From Mucilaginibacter sp. (GTDB lineage Bacteria > Bacteroidota > Bacteroidia > Sphingobacteriales > Sphingobacteriaceae): a stretch of DNA of 32,540 bases. Every line of letters begins with the position of its first letter. Within the stretch, counting starts at the first letter, position 1. Position numbers and translations under genes: made by a program. Positions 15,990 through 25,144 of the stretch are shown here, one piece after another. Where the stretch lies: the NCBI GenBank assembly GCA_031292485.1, contig JARLHA010000065.1, forward strand, positions 1 through 32,540, given 5' to 3'. The notes under the pieces were generated by a model. That model made no database searches, had not been told where the DNA came from, and saw only the letters and a list, made by a program, of their open reading frames with translations.

Positions 15990-15997
15990 TAACTTTG
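15990..15997 (+). promoter_or_regulatory. Bacteroidetes -7 box for the Fur-family gene
   Basis: TAACTTTG matches TAnnTTTG and lies 25 bases before the ATG at 16023. No good -33 TTTG is seen at the usual distance. Confidence 0.45.
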
Positions 15998-16022
15998 CCC
16001 GTACATTTTTATCTCAGCTTCA

Positions 16023-16472
16023 ATGATACAAACATCTGATACCAAGTTTGAAGCATTGCTTGAAAAGCACCACCTCAAAAAAACAGGACCGCGATTAAAG
16101 GTGTTGTCAATGTTAGCCGCAAAAAACGTAGCCACTTCGCAGCCTGATCTCGAAAGCGTGATGGACGATATCGACCGCGTAACGTTATACCGGATATTGA
16201 ATGCCTTTGAAGAAAAAGGCATTATTCATAAAGTATTTGATTTAAATGGAACCGCAAACTATGCGATGTGTTCATCAAATTGTGAAGAAAATCATCACCA
16301 CGATGAACACCTGCATTTTAATTGCACCGTTTGCAATAATGTATATTGCCTCGACGATTTGAACCTCCCCGCCTTAAATCTTCCCAATGGCTTTAAGACT
16401 ACCGGTTTTACTTTGTATGCAACTGGTGTGTGCCCCAAATGCAATAAACTTGCCGCAAAAAAAGTAAGTTAA
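16023..16472 (+). CDS. Fur-family transcriptional regulator (Zur-like)
   Basis: A 149-aa regulator. Residues ~15-80 form the winged helix (GPRLKVLSML..., DRVTLYRILNAFEEKGIIHK). The C-terminal half carries the metal sites: NHHHDEHLHF (90-99) then CTVC (101-104) and CPKC (137-140), the structural zinc tetrad. The His-rich sensing region and the merC partner suggest zinc sensing (Zur) over iron. When metal-loaded it would repress genes such as merC through the palindrome at 15405-15423. The amidase gene follows by 32 bases on the same strand and may share its transcript. Confidence 0.9.
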   Translation: MIQTSDTKFEALLEKHHLKKTGPRLKVLSMLAAKNVATSQPDLESVMDDIDRVTLYRILNAFEEKGIIHKVFDLNGTANYAMCSSNCEENHHHDEHLHFNCTVCNNVYCLDDLNLPALNLPNGFKTTGFTLYATGVCPKCNKLAAKKVS

Positions 16473-16504
16473 AACAATTTATTTAATTAACGCTTATCCA
16501 TTTA

Positions 16505-17326
16505 ATGATAAAAGACCTTCACGGTGTAAAGGCATCTGTAAACTTCGCGCTAACCTTACTTTTAACATTAATTGGTTACATGGCTGCCGCGCAGCAATCA
16601 AACCCGGCGTTTAAATTCAAAACTATTGTTATTGATGCGGGGCACGGCGGAAAGGACCCCGGCGCACATGGTGAATATTCTCTCGAAAAGGATGTTGCGC
16701 TCGCTATCGCCAAAAAAGTTGATCAGCTGATAGAAAATACCGTGCCCGGGTTGAAGGTAATCATGACCCGCACAACCGACAGGTTTATCCCCTTAAACCG
16801 CCGTGCTGAAATCGCCAATGAGAACAATGCCAACCTGTTTATTTCCATTCATTGTAATTCTTCGCCTGAAGGCACAGCCGAAAGAACCCACAAAGAAAGA
16901 GGTGTGATGCTGCTCGTTTATGGGTTTCACCGGAAGGAAGAACAAATGGAGGCGCTAAGGGAAAACGCGTCAATCTATATTGAAAAAGATTACCAGAAAA
17001 CTTATGGCGGGTACAGTGAAAGCGACCCAACTTCGCTCATCGTGCTCAACACCTTTATGCAAAAATACCGCAAACAAAGCATTTTGTATGGCCAGATATT
17101 GAATAACGAATTTGTAAACGAGGACGGTCGCCGCAGTCGTGGGGTTAAGGAGCAGGGTGTTTTGGTTTTGGCCCATAGCGCAATGCCTGCCGTTTTGGTT
17201 GAAACAGGTTATATCAACAACCCCGCCGAAGAAAAATATTTAAACTCTCAGGCTGGGCAGGAAGCCATTGCAGCTGCTATAGTGCATGCCTTGAAAGTTT
17301 ACAGGGGGCAGATTGACAGTCGATAG
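16505..17326 (+). CDS. N-acetylmuramoyl-L-alanine amidase (Amidase_3)
   Basis: A 273-aa exported protein with signal peptide (hydrophobic 11-28, AAA near 27-29). The Amidase_3 zinc site is complete: IVIDAGHGG (H47), E61 in EYSLEKDVAL, and LFISIHCNSS (H116). The catalytic Glu lies in VLVETGYINN near the C-terminus. It cleaves the bond between N-acetylmuramic acid and the stem peptide in peptidoglycan, typically during daughter-cell separation. There is no AMIN or LysM domain. It lies just downstream of the Fur-family gene, an arrangement that may be only positional. Confidence 0.93.
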   Translation: MIKDLHGVKASVNFALTLLLTLIGYMAAAQQSNPAFKFKTIVIDAGHGGKDPGAHGEYSLEKDVALAIAKKVDQLIENTVPGLKVIMTRTTDRFIPLNRRAEIANENNANLFISIHCNSSPEGTAERTHKERGVMLLVYGFHRKEEQMEALRENASIYIEKDYQKTYGGYSESDPTSLIVLNTFMQKYRKQSILYGQILNNEFVNEDGRRSRGVKEQGVLVLAHSAMPAVLVETGYINNPAEEKYLNSQAGQEAIAAAIVHALKVYRGQIDSR

Positions 17327-17490
17327 ATATAATACGAAATCATATATCGGGCGACAATCGGTTTGATTTCCATCAGTTTTTAATTGAGTGATTAGCCCTG
17401 CATTTTAAATGTACCCTAATCAAAAGTATACCGCCATAAGGGGAAATAAGATTACGCTCGACCGGACAACTTTGAAGGGAAACCCCCTAA

Positions 17491-19155
17491 TCACCCCCAA
17501 TTAAAATCCACTTCCCGGCCATTTAGTTTCCACTTTGCGGGCAACGGGTTATTCAGCCAGTCTAAAGGCTCGCCTATAGGTTGAACTTTGGCGGCTTTGG
17601 CAAAGCTTTGTTTGATCAGTGCCTTTTGTTCAGCGCCCAATGCGGCCGGCTCTGCCGAAATAAATAATGGAGCGTTGCTTTCGGCCAGTAATTGCATCCA
17701 TTGTTTGTTCTTTTCCCATGGCACCTGGCTGGTTAGGCCCACACAGTCGCCATCAGCCGCATAAAAAATATTGTGCTGATGGATCCTGGCGCCCATGGTG
17801 TTTACACCCATTTTACGGGTACGGGCCCATTCTTTACCGCTGGTATCATCCCCAATCCGGTTCAGTTCAAATACCCCGGCTGATAAATGACTTACCGTAT
17901 TGCAACCGATCACGTACCTATCGCCGGCGGCATCGCGGATGGAATGATACAAATGGTTAATGATCTCGGCTGTAGTTTTGCTTTTATCATAAAAATGCCA
18001 GCCAGGTTCGGTCATGCTATCCGTCATTTCTATACCCCAACGGCCCAAAATATCATAAGTGGTGTAGTCATGCTTTACCAGCTCAAACCCCCACTGCCTG
18101 TAAACGGATAGATTATATTTTATGCGCTCAATATTCTCAGGGATCGTTGGGTCGAGTACCGGATTTTTAGGGTCATCTCTGCCTTTTATTTTCGGAGCAA
18201 GCAGCGTGGCGCTATCATTATATTTTGCACACAGCGGGCGCGTCCATAAACCGGGGCGCATGCCCAGTTTTACAATATCATCCGCCATCAGGTGCATATC
18301 CTTAAATTTGTCATTGGGCTTCGAAAAATCATCCGCCCAGCCACCATCGCCCGGCAAATACGGCGAATAAACGGCCCAGCCGGCATCAATTACCGAAAAG
18401 GGCCGGTTACTGGTATCTGTTACCAGTTCGGCCATTAATGCGGTTGTTTCTTTGATCAGGGATGAAGAGTTATTGCCATAAGCATAATACCAGTCGTTAA
18501 TACCATAAACCGGTTCTTTGGGTAAACGCTGTTTTTCGCACATCAGTTTGCAAAAACGCCGGGCAGTTGCAAACGGGTTTTCTGCCGGTGTACTCTCTGT
18601 AGCGATAATATCGGCAGCATGAAGTTTGCGGGCCCCCAATTCAACGCCCACCCCGCCCGAATGGGTATCCATTGTTAATTCGAGGCTATCCGGGTTAACC
18701 GCCCACCAGCAAAAAGTGCTGCACCCTGTTTTAACACCAAAGCATGCGGTTTGCCCTTTATCATGTAACAAAATATACCAGGCGTTTTTTTTGGTGCCGC
18801 CTGTTGTTTTCCATCCGGCATCGCCGTAAGTCCTTTCCCAACTATCCCCATAAGTTTTGGTGCCTGGTTTAACACTATGTTTCCATTTCAACCGGATGGC
18901 GGTTATGGCCTTAGCCGGCGATTGCAGGTAAACGCCCAGCGCATTCCCATTTTTCATCAGGGAAACTTCTACATCGTTTAAAGTGAATAATCCGGAGCCC
19001 GTTTTTTTTAGGTGAAGCCTATCGACTCCGGCATCCGCCCAGACCTCATCCGGCATATCCACCAGCGGGCCCTCCTGTGTTGCATACGTTATCCTGCTGA
19101 ACAACAAAGCCGCCGTAGTAGTGGCAGATAGCTTGACAAAGTGCCGTCGATCCAT
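17491..19155 (-). CDS. GH36-like alpha-galactosidase-type glycosidase, Tat-exported
   Basis: About 554 aa. The N-terminus MDRRHFVKLSATTTAALLF is a signal of Tat type, with a single RR and a hydrophobic core. A beta-rich domain (~20-200) precedes a TIM-barrel resembling GH36/GH27 melibiases: FSVIDAGW, RPGLWTRP, FELVKHDYTTYD (Asp nucleophile in KHDY, ~362), NRIGDDTSG (acid/base region, ~433). The chosen start is the ATG at 19155, directly before the Tat-like signal; an earlier in-frame ATG (19206) would put 17 residues ahead of it. It would release terminal alpha-galactose or a related sugar in the periplasm. It is not linked to a SusC/D pair here. Exact specificity is unknown. Confidence 0.82.
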   Translation of the reverse strand: MDRRHFVKLSATTTAALLFSRITYATQEGPLVDMPDEVWADAGVDRLHLKKTGSGLFTLNDVEVSLMKNGNALGVYLQSPAKAITAIRLKWKHSVKPGTKTYGDSWERTYGDAGWKTTGGTKKNAWYILLHDKGQTACFGVKTGCSTFCWWAVNPDSLELTMDTHSGGVGVELGARKLHAADIIATESTPAENPFATARRFCKLMCEKQRLPKEPVYGINDWYYAYGNNSSSLIKETTALMAELVTDTSNRPFSVIDAGWAVYSPYLPGDGGWADDFSKPNDKFKDMHLMADDIVKLGMRPGLWTRPLCAKYNDSATLLAPKIKGRDDPKNPVLDPTIPENIERIKYNLSVYRQWGFELVKHDYTTYDILGRWGIEMTDSMTEPGWHFYDKSKTTAEIINHLYHSIRDAAGDRYVIGCNTVSHLSAGVFELNRIGDDTSGKEWARTRKMGVNTMGARIHQHNIFYAADGDCVGLTSQVPWEKNKQWMQLLAESNAPLFISAEPAALGAEQKALIKQSFAKAAKVQPIGEPLDWLNNPLPAKWKLNGREVDFNWG

Positions 19156-19323
19156 AAAATTAAAGTTTATAAATGGAGCTGGCAATTCGCCACCTCCATT
19201 GACCAATAAAAATAGGTTTTAAAACTTTAATTCCAAGCCCTCATTTAATAAATAAGCAATAAATTAAAACAAAGGAAAAGCCTGGATGGAGAGGCCCCCG
19301 TTTATAACCAAGCCGACTAAGCT

Positions 19324-19533
19324 TTAAGATAATATCAGCCTTTTTCGGCGGCATTTCAGACATTTGTATCTTTTTAACGGAAGCCAGAAAAGCAATGTTT
19401 TTACAAGGACTCCACGAGGTATTCGTTCAAGATCAGCACGGCTGCCCTTGCCGCAAGGGCATAACTGATCTAAAACTGCAGTTGGCCTGGCCGGGTTGTT
19501 TATCATAGCACCAATGGGTTTTAAGTAAAACAA
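19324..19533 (-). CDS. Small zinc-ribbon-like protein
   Basis: A 69-aa ORF in the 618-base space between the glycosidase and the glycosyltransferase. It has one Cys pair in LCPCGKGS and another in YKCLKCRRKR, with a hydrophobic/basic stretch RIPRGVLVKTLLFWLPLKRY between them. This layout (CPxCG, RIPR, FWLPxKRYxCxxC) resembles small proteins I associate with Sphingobacteriaceae, so it is probably a real gene. Function unknown; binding one zinc ion is inferred from the four Cys. Confidence 0.5.
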   Translation of the reverse strand: MFYLKPIGAMINNPARPTAVLDQLCPCGKGSRADLERIPRGVLVKTLLFWLPLKRYKCLKCRRKRLILS

Positions 19534-19824
19534 TAGTAGCGTTACTCTTCCAGCATTGATCTATAATTGGTTATATCCAAATATACGTGAAACATGGTTA
19601 AAATGAAACAGTTATTTAAAATATTTTAAATGAGATTTAACCAGTAGTTTATTTTGCCGATTCATTTCCGGGTTTTTAAAATATGTTTAATACTAGCGCT
19701 CAATTGATGGGGAATTTTAAAAATTTGATAAAAATCTGGTTAAAACTTTATAACAGGCTGTTTTAAAAATGGAATTATACGATATATTAGCAGGGAAATT
19801 ATTTCATAAAGGCAGTCAAGATTA
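19534..19824. promoter_or_regulatory. AT-rich upstream region of the glycan operon
   Basis: No gene is seen. It contains the AT-only palindrome TTTAAAATATTTTAAA (19615-19630) and several runs of A/T. It presumably carries the promoters of the GT2 operon (plus) and the small zinc-ribbon gene (minus), but no clean TAnnTTTG box could be assigned. Confidence 0.35.
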
Positions 19825-20535
19825 ATGACTAAAATTCTCATCATCATTCCATGTTATAACGAGGGCAACTCCCTCCCATTGATATTGGAGCAATTGCTGC
19901 ATCTTAAATTACCTGCACATTTTCAAATTGAAATTGCGGTGGTGAATGATTGCTCCAAAGACGACACCAAATGGGTAGCCAGCCTTTACCCCATAATTTT
20001 GCTCGACCTGCTGGTTAACCTTGGAATTGGCGGCGCTGTACAAACCGGTTTTTTATACGCAAAGGAAAATGGCTACGATTTGGCATGCCAGATAGACGGC
20101 GACGGGCAGCACCCACCATGGGAACTGATCAAATTGCTGGAGTTTTATGATCAAACCAAAACAAACATCATCATCGGCTCCCGGTTTTTAAATGAAGGCG
20201 GTTTCAAATCATCATTTGCCCGCAGGCTCGGTATCCGCTATTTTCACTGGCTCAATAAACTGCTTACCGGCGGTAATATATATGACAGTACTTCGGGGTT
20301 CAGGTTATTTGATAAAGCCGGTATCGCCTTAGCGGCAGAAAAATACCCCGATGAATTTCCGGAGCCTGCATCGCTGGTTCTTTTCTCAAAATACGGTTTT
20401 TCAATAAAGGAAGTGCCCGTGGTGATGAGTGAACGCCTTGCGGGAAAATCGTCCATTCGTAATTTTAAGTCTGTGTATTACTGCGTAAAAGTAACCATTA
20501 GTATGTTATTTATTTTTATCAGAAAAAAAGTTTAA
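19825..20535 (+). CDS. Family 2 glycosyltransferase (DPM1/GtrB-like)
   Basis: A 236-aa GT-A fold enzyme. ILIIIPCYNEGNSLP (4-18) opens the nucleotide-binding half, VVNDCSKDDT follows, and the metal-binding DxD lies in CQIDGDGQHPP (~91-101). It ends with a hydrophobic segment (VTISMLFIFI) that may anchor it at the membrane. Members move a sugar from a nucleotide donor to a polyprenyl phosphate or a glycan. First gene of a three-gene operon: a DUF2304 protein starts 4 bases after its stop and a methyltransferase follows. GT2/DUF2304 pairs are common in polyprenyl-phosphate-sugar and surface glycan clusters. Confidence 0.9.
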   Translation: MTKILIIIPCYNEGNSLPLILEQLLHLKLPAHFQIEIAVVNDCSKDDTKWVASLYPIILLDLLVNLGIGGAVQTGFLYAKENGYDLACQIDGDGQHPPWELIKLLEFYDQTKTNIIIGSRFLNEGGFKSSFARRLGIRYFHWLNKLLTGGNIYDSTSGFRLFDKAGIALAAEKYPDEFPEPASLVLFSKYGFSIKEVPVVMSERLAGKSSIRNFKSVYYCVKVTISMLFIFIRKKV

Positions 20536-20539
20536 CCAT

Positions 20540-20899
20540 ATGTCAAGGATCCAAGTCATTACAATCATCATTAACTGTCTGTTTATAGGGTATATCGCGC
20601 GTCTGATTACCAAGGGAAAGTTAAGGGAAGAGTACGCAATTGTTTGGTGTATTTGTACTTTAATATTGGTGCTTTTCTCTTTCTGGACAAAGGGATTAAA
20701 CCTGATGTCGAAAATATTTGGCGTGTTTGACCCACCCAACCTGGTTTTTACAGCATTCATTTTTTTAATATTGATTTATCTGTTGCATCTTTCGGTGGTA
20801 AGCTCAAAATCGCAGCATAGCATTACCCGGTTAACGCAGGAGATGGCGCTATTAAAAGAAAAGATGAAAAAGGCGGAGAATAAAGACCAATCTGTTTAA
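20540..20899 (+). CDS. DUF2304 membrane protein
   Basis: A 119-aa protein with three hydrophobic segments (~5-20, 34-50, 72-90) and a charged coiled-coil-like tail (TRLTQEMALLKEKMKKAE). The motif GKLREEYAIVWCI between helices 1 and 2 is characteristic of DUF2304. It partners a GT2 enzyme, starting 4 bases after it, so the two are probably translationally linked. Function is not known; a role as membrane partner or flippase-like component for the polyprenyl-linked sugar has been suggested by such context. Confidence 0.85.
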   Translation: MSRIQVITIIINCLFIGYIARLITKGKLREEYAIVWCICTLILVLFSFWTKGLNLMSKIFGVFDPPNLVFTAFIFLILIYLLHLSVVSSKSQHSITRLTQEMALLKEKMKKAENKDQSV

Positions 20900-20919
20900 A
20901 ATTAACCAGACATTACTAA

Positions 20920-21780
20920 ATGGACCATATACAATGCCCGGTTTGCGGCAGTTCACAGAAGGTGAAATTTGAATTAAAATTCAACGTTTTTAAATGTCCC
21001 GAATGCGGGTTGTTTACTTCGGATGCCAATTTTGATTTCTCCTTCAAATCGGACCTTGAACTGCAATCACGCGAAATTGGTTTGAAGAAACTTCGTTTCG
21101 GGAATTTTGAAACCATCATCAAAAAGCTGGAAGAACTGAAAGGCGAAAAGTTAAAAGGCCTTGAAATTGGCAGCGGCAATGGCTGGTGGCTAAAGGTATG
21201 CCAGGAAAAAGGCATTGATTGCATTGGTATTGAACCGGAGAACTCGCATCAGGATTATTATACTGAAAACGGGCTAAATGTTTACTACGGCTTTTACCCC
21301 AGCCCGGAAGTTAAAAGTGAAAAAGGTTACGATTTCATCATTTTTAATGACGTTTTTGAACATATTAAAGAGCTGGACGAATTGATCATCGCCCTGAAAG
21401 AGGACCTTGCCGAAAACGGAACGCTGATTATTAACTTGCCGATGAGCGATGGTTTTTTTTATCGGTCAGCGATGATGCTGAATAAATTTGGCATCACATC
21501 CTACCTCACAAGGATGTGGCAGTTCAATTTCCATAGCCCGCACATGAATTATTTTAATCAAAAAAACCTTACCAGGCTGTTAAACCGGCATGGCTTTATG
21601 AAGGCCGAAGATATCCAACTCGATTCACTTGATTTTTCAACCGTAAAGGAAAGAATTAAGGCTGACGGCGGTGTAAATAAGTTAAAGGCAATGTTTTTAT
21701 CAGCCGGCATCAGCTTTTTGAAGCCTGTAATTTTATCCTCAAAACCGGATATCAGGGTTTTCTTTTTCAATAAAAAATAA
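20920..21780 (+). CDS. Zinc-ribbon class I SAM methyltransferase
   Basis: A 286-aa soluble protein. The N-terminus has a four-Cys ribbon (CPVC 6-9, CPEC 26-29). The SAM-binding core starts with GLEIGSGNGWW (80-90), then the acidic end of strand 2 in CIGIEPEN and motif IIFNDVFEHI. It resembles Methyltransf_23 enzymes of sugar and surface-polysaccharide clusters. It probably methylates a sugar or a lipid-linked intermediate made by the upstream glycosyltransferase, 20 bases after DUF2304. It is convergent with the following gene. Substrate unknown. Confidence 0.88.
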   Translation: MDHIQCPVCGSSQKVKFELKFNVFKCPECGLFTSDANFDFSFKSDLELQSREIGLKKLRFGNFETIIKKLEELKGEKLKGLEIGSGNGWWLKVCQEKGIDCIGIEPENSHQDYYTENGLNVYYGFYPSPEVKSEKGYDFIIFNDVFEHIKELDELIIALKEDLAENGTLIINLPMSDGFFYRSAMMLNKFGITSYLTRMWQFNFHSPHMNYFNQKNLTRLLNRHGFMKAEDIQLDSLDFSTVKERIKADGGVNKLKAMFLSAGISFLKPVILSSKPDIRVFFFNKK

Positions 21781-21799
21781 ATTCCATTACAGATTATTC

Positions 21800-24121
21800 C
21801 TAATTGGATTTACCCCCTGCATTTTCCCCCTTTAGGGATTCCGCCAGGTTGTTTTTCAGGATTTGATTATTTGAATTTAGCTTTAACCCTTTATTAGCGG
21901 CGGTAATTGCCAAATCCCATTGGCCAAGTTTATTGTAAGCTGCACACATGTTATTATAGGCAATATCATAATCCGGCTTCAATATTAAGGCATAATTACA
22001 GGCTTTTATACATTCGTTATACAAGTTGCTGTTAAAATAATGCAGGCTTAGGTCAATATAATCAGCAGCAGTTAATTTGGTGGATTTTATGCCTTTGGCC
22101 TCAATCTCTTCTTCTGCCAAAACCAGGTTGTTTTGGGCAAGGGCAAAACCAGGTGCCAATTTCAACGCTTGTTTAAGGGCATCAATTGCTTCATTATATT
22201 GGTATAATTTAATATACGCGGCACCAATGTTATTATAGGCTTCGGCAAAACCGGGCTTTAGTTTCAGGGCCTGCTGTGCCATAGCAATACACTGGGGGTA
22301 GCGACCTGCCTGGTAATCCATCATACTCAGGTCTGCATATTTTTCGGCCGTTGGATTGGCTTTAATTTTATCTGCCTGCAGGTCCAATTCGTTTTGCTTT
22401 TTACCGGTAACTGCAAGGTATTTAAGTGCATCGGCGTTTTGGGGCGAAAAGCTGAGCGTTTGGCGACATAATAATTCCAGTTTCTCCCAATCGCCTGTTA
22501 TGGTATAAATATTCATTAACAAAACGCGCGGTGCCAAATACAACGGCGAAATTTTGATTGATTCGATCAGCAATGGCACAGCCTCATCATATCGCGATTG
22601 CTTAGTTAAAAAACGTGCATAAAAATACAAAGGGTCCGGAAACTTGCTCCCTAATTTAACCCCCGCTTTGTAATAGTTCTCGGCCATAGCCATTTTGCCT
22701 TTTTGTTCCTCCACGATACCAAGGTTGGTATAAACGAAAGAGTAGTCCGGGGTAAGCTTTTCCGCCTTTTTCAGGTAAATTTCGGCTATATCATATTTAC
22801 CTAAATCTAATCCGGCAAGGGCGTAGTTCATCATGCCCCGGCCATTTTGGGGGCTTTTAACCGTTACATCGTGCCATAAACTTTCTTCCGTATGCCAAAC
22901 AATGTTCCGTTGCCAGGTACCGTAAGCATATGCGCCGAATAACATGATGATGAAACCTATGATGGCCTCTTTTTTAACAAAGGCGCTGTACTTCATCCAT
23001 AACAGGCCCAACAGCCAGGTCACGCTCATCACCAGGCCTATAAATGGGAAAAACATGCGGTGGTCGTTCAGTACCTCGCCAAGCGGGATAATGCTTGAGG
23101 TGGGCGCCAACGTTAAAAAAAACCAGGTTATGCCAAAGCTTATGGGACGCAGGCGCTTCTTTTTTGAAGTATAAAAGGCGGTAACAATCATTCCCAAAAT
23201 AAAAACACAACCGGCAAAAAAACGGATGTCCCAAACGGAGGGCAATAACTTCCAGTCGGTGTCGGCGCTCAAACTTGTTGGTAAAAAAAGCTCACTGAAA
23301 TAATGAAGGATTACAAAGGGTTGGGTGATGAGGTAATCGAGCGGTTTGGTGCCGCCAGGTTCCCAGGTTTTTGGCGTCATCCTATCGGTGAACCAAAACA
23401 TAAAAGCACAAAAAATAAATGCTGGTAAGGTTTTTAAAAAAACATCCCAAACTTGTTTCAAATTAACCCGCTTAAAAACATCCGGCAAACTAAGCTTCGC
23501 CTCAAAAAATAAAATATAGAAAAACAAAAGCGGGGCAAACATTACGGCGGTTGCTTTACATAATACACCTACACCTATGGCTAAAAGATATATGCATGTT
23601 TTCCTGCAAAATGGCGAGAAGATATACAGTATAAACCCGAGCAATACGAATACAGTCGACAATACGTCTGTACGGGCAATAATATAATTTACAGTTTCAG
23701 CGTTGGCAGGGTGCACCATGTACCAGGTTACGGCAATAAGGGCCAGCCAGGCATTGGGGCTTAGTTTAAACGCGTCGTTAAATATCCTTTTAAACAAAAA
23801 GACCATCATAAGCCCTTGCAAGAGAAAGAAAATGAAGGTTGACGTTTGAAACCATGAAGCGTAATTATCGCCGGCCAGCCAGTAATCTATAGCCAGGCTG
23901 GTTACCACTACCGGCCGGTAAGCCTGGTTTTGCGGCAATACACTACTGGTACTGCCATCGGTAAAAAACCGGGGAATATTTTTCAGTGACCGTATGTTGG
24001 CATTATTGATGATGGTATGGAAATCGTCAAAGTGGAAGGCGTTGTTAAAATGATTGGCGTAAACGAGCAGGGTAATCAGCATCATTAAACCAATGCCGGT
24101 ACTTAAGGGGCGTTTTATCAT
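21800..24121 (-). CDS. GT-C-like multi-pass protein with TPR repeats (TMTC/O-mannosyltransferase-like)
   Basis: A 773-aa protein. The first ~400 residues have about ten membrane helices. FDDFHTIINN (31-40) gives the acidic pair of the first extracytoplasmic loop of GT-C enzymes. HPANAETVNYIIARTDVLST resembles the HPxxxExVxWxxxRxDLL signature of TMTC/DUF1736 proteins. From ~425 on, about nine TPR units follow (for example YTNLGIVEEQKGKMAMAENY, AYNNIGAAYIKLYQYNEAID). Such proteins are thought to transfer mannose from a polyprenyl donor to secreted proteins, with TPRs on the outside. The neighbouring GT2/DUF2304 pair could supply the lipid-linked sugar. Enzyme activity is inferred. Confidence 0.82.
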   Translation of the reverse strand: MIKRPLSTGIGLMMLITLLVYANHFNNAFHFDDFHTIINNANIRSLKNIPRFFTDGSTSSVLPQNQAYRPVVVTSLAIDYWLAGDNYASWFQTSTFIFFLLQGLMMVFLFKRIFNDAFKLSPNAWLALIAVTWYMVHPANAETVNYIIARTDVLSTVFVLLGFILYIFSPFCRKTCIYLLAIGVGVLCKATAVMFAPLLFFYILFFEAKLSLPDVFKRVNLKQVWDVFLKTLPAFIFCAFMFWFTDRMTPKTWEPGGTKPLDYLITQPFVILHYFSELFLPTSLSADTDWKLLPSVWDIRFFAGCVFILGMIVTAFYTSKKKRLRPISFGITWFFLTLAPTSSIIPLGEVLNDHRMFFPFIGLVMSVTWLLGLLWMKYSAFVKKEAIIGFIIMLFGAYAYGTWQRNIVWHTEESLWHDVTVKSPQNGRGMMNYALAGLDLGKYDIAEIYLKKAEKLTPDYSFVYTNLGIVEEQKGKMAMAENYYKAGVKLGSKFPDPLYFYARFLTKQSRYDEAVPLLIESIKISPLYLAPRVLLMNIYTITGDWEKLELLCRQTLSFSPQNADALKYLAVTGKKQNELDLQADKIKANPTAEKYADLSMMDYQAGRYPQCIAMAQQALKLKPGFAEAYNNIGAAYIKLYQYNEAIDALKQALKLAPGFALAQNNLVLAEEEIEAKGIKSTKLTAADYIDLSLHYFNSNLYNECIKACNYALILKPDYDIAYNNMCAAYNKLGQWDLAITAANKGLKLNSNNQILKNNLAESLKGENAGGKSN

Positions 24122-24252
24122 AATTGGACAAAAATCAGCGCAACGGAATGTTACTTTAAACTATCATTTTATGCCGTAAAGATAACATTGTACAATAATA
24201 AATGAGGAATTGATAAGCAGATTGAACAGGCAAATTCAAAAAACCTTCCTCA

Positions 24253-24300
24253 CAAAAAATAGCGCTAAATCCTCCGTAAACTGGAAGTTTTAGCGCTATT
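24253..24300 (-). terminator. Intrinsic terminator of the cytochrome gene
   Basis: On the minus strand AATAGCGCTAAA (from 24300) pairs perfectly with TTTAGCGCTATT over 12 bp, with a 19-base loop, followed by a U run (A at 24253-24258 on the plus strand). It lies 22 bases after the stop. Confidence 0.85.
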
Positions 24301-24321
24301 CTGCCGAAAAAAGCGACGCTG

Positions 24322-24831
24322 TTAGTTTTTACCACCTGGTCCGGGACCACCTGGTCCTCCTCCCGGCGGCGGACCACCCGGGCCAGGGCCACCCGGACCA
24401 AACCTGTGTTCTTCAGGAACCTTTATTTCGGGATGTGAAGTGCCATGGTGGCAGGTATTGCAATTTACACCAGTCGTGATGATCATTCCAAGCGAATCTT
24501 TTTCTGCCTTAAAAAACTTTTTATTGATCTTTCCCATCATCACATACATTTGGCGGGCTGCGGTTTTCTCTGGTTTGGCATCACTGGCGAAATCCATTTT
24601 ACCGCTTTGCGCATCGCGCACGTGGCAAAAATTACAGTGCACGCCTAACGCATCTGCCCAGATATCCATCTGGTGATCCAGCACCCTGAACGGAACGTTT
24701 TTTGGGAATACTTTTAAATTAACCAGCTTCGGCGGCCCCTGCTGTTGCTGTTGCGGCAGCGTTGCTGATACGCACAATGCAATAACACCAATCAGGCCGG
24801 TTGTTATTGCAAATTTTTTGTTGATGATCAT
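24322..24831 (-). CDS. Diheme c-type cytochrome (reaction-centre cytochrome c subunit-like)
   Basis: A 169-aa exported protein with signal sequence (MIINKKFAITTGLIGVIALC region, 1-22). Two heme-binding motifs are present: CNFCH (66-70) and CNTCH (124-128). The layout LKVFPKNV...LGVHCNFCHV...MYVMMGKINKKFF...GVNCNTCHHG resembles the cytochrome c family related to the photosynthetic reaction centre subunit, common in non-phototrophic Bacteroidota. The last ~25 residues are almost only Gly and Pro, a flexible low-complexity tail. It is divergent from a membrane [4Fe-4S] protein, so both may belong to one electron-transfer function. Confidence 0.88.
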   Translation of the reverse strand: MIINKKFAITTGLIGVIALCVSATLPQQQQQGPPKLVNLKVFPKNVPFRVLDHQMDIWADALGVHCNFCHVRDAQSGKMDFASDAKPEKTAARQMYVMMGKINKKFFKAEKDSLGMIITTGVNCNTCHHGTSHPEIKVPEEHRFGPGGPGPGGPPPGGGPGGPGPGGKN

Positions 24832-25144
24832 AAATTGTAATTAAATTTTGATTCTATTTAGATTGATTGTTTAGCTCCTGCTTATACTCTTCGAAGATAC
24901 TTCAAGGGCATAAAATGTTGCAAATAAAAGTACATAATGGCGAAATATAAAAAATACCTAATCGGCGAGCAGTTGGTTTTTACCGACAAACCATCATTAT
25001 TAACCGACAACCAACTTTCCCAAAAGGCCTTAAACAGGTAAAAACATGGCAAATAGTGATTAGGGTCACTTTTAAAAGTGAGCAATGTTATTTATTGCTT
25101 TGGTTTTGTTTTGGAGATTGCACGTTCCCAATCCCTCGTTATTT
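24832..25144. promoter_or_regulatory. Divergent control region between cytochrome and [4Fe-4S] genes
   Basis: AGTTGGTT (24971-24978) and AACCAACT (25009-25016) form an inverted repeat, and ACCGACAA occurs twice inside it (24982-24989, 25003-25010). A perfect 16-bp palindrome TCACTTTTAAAAGTGA lies at 25066-25081. Both are plausible binding sites for a regulator acting on either gene. No recognised FNR or CRP consensus is seen. No gene is seen here if the downstream ORF starts at 25145. Confidence 0.5.

Noticed and set aside
19156..19206. Longer start for the GH36-like protein
   Set aside because: It would place 17 residues in front of an otherwise typical Tat signal peptide.
20916..21224. Minus-strand ORF over the methyltransferase
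   Set aside because: Serine/phenylalanine-rich mirror of a well-supported coding frame with no recognisable domain.
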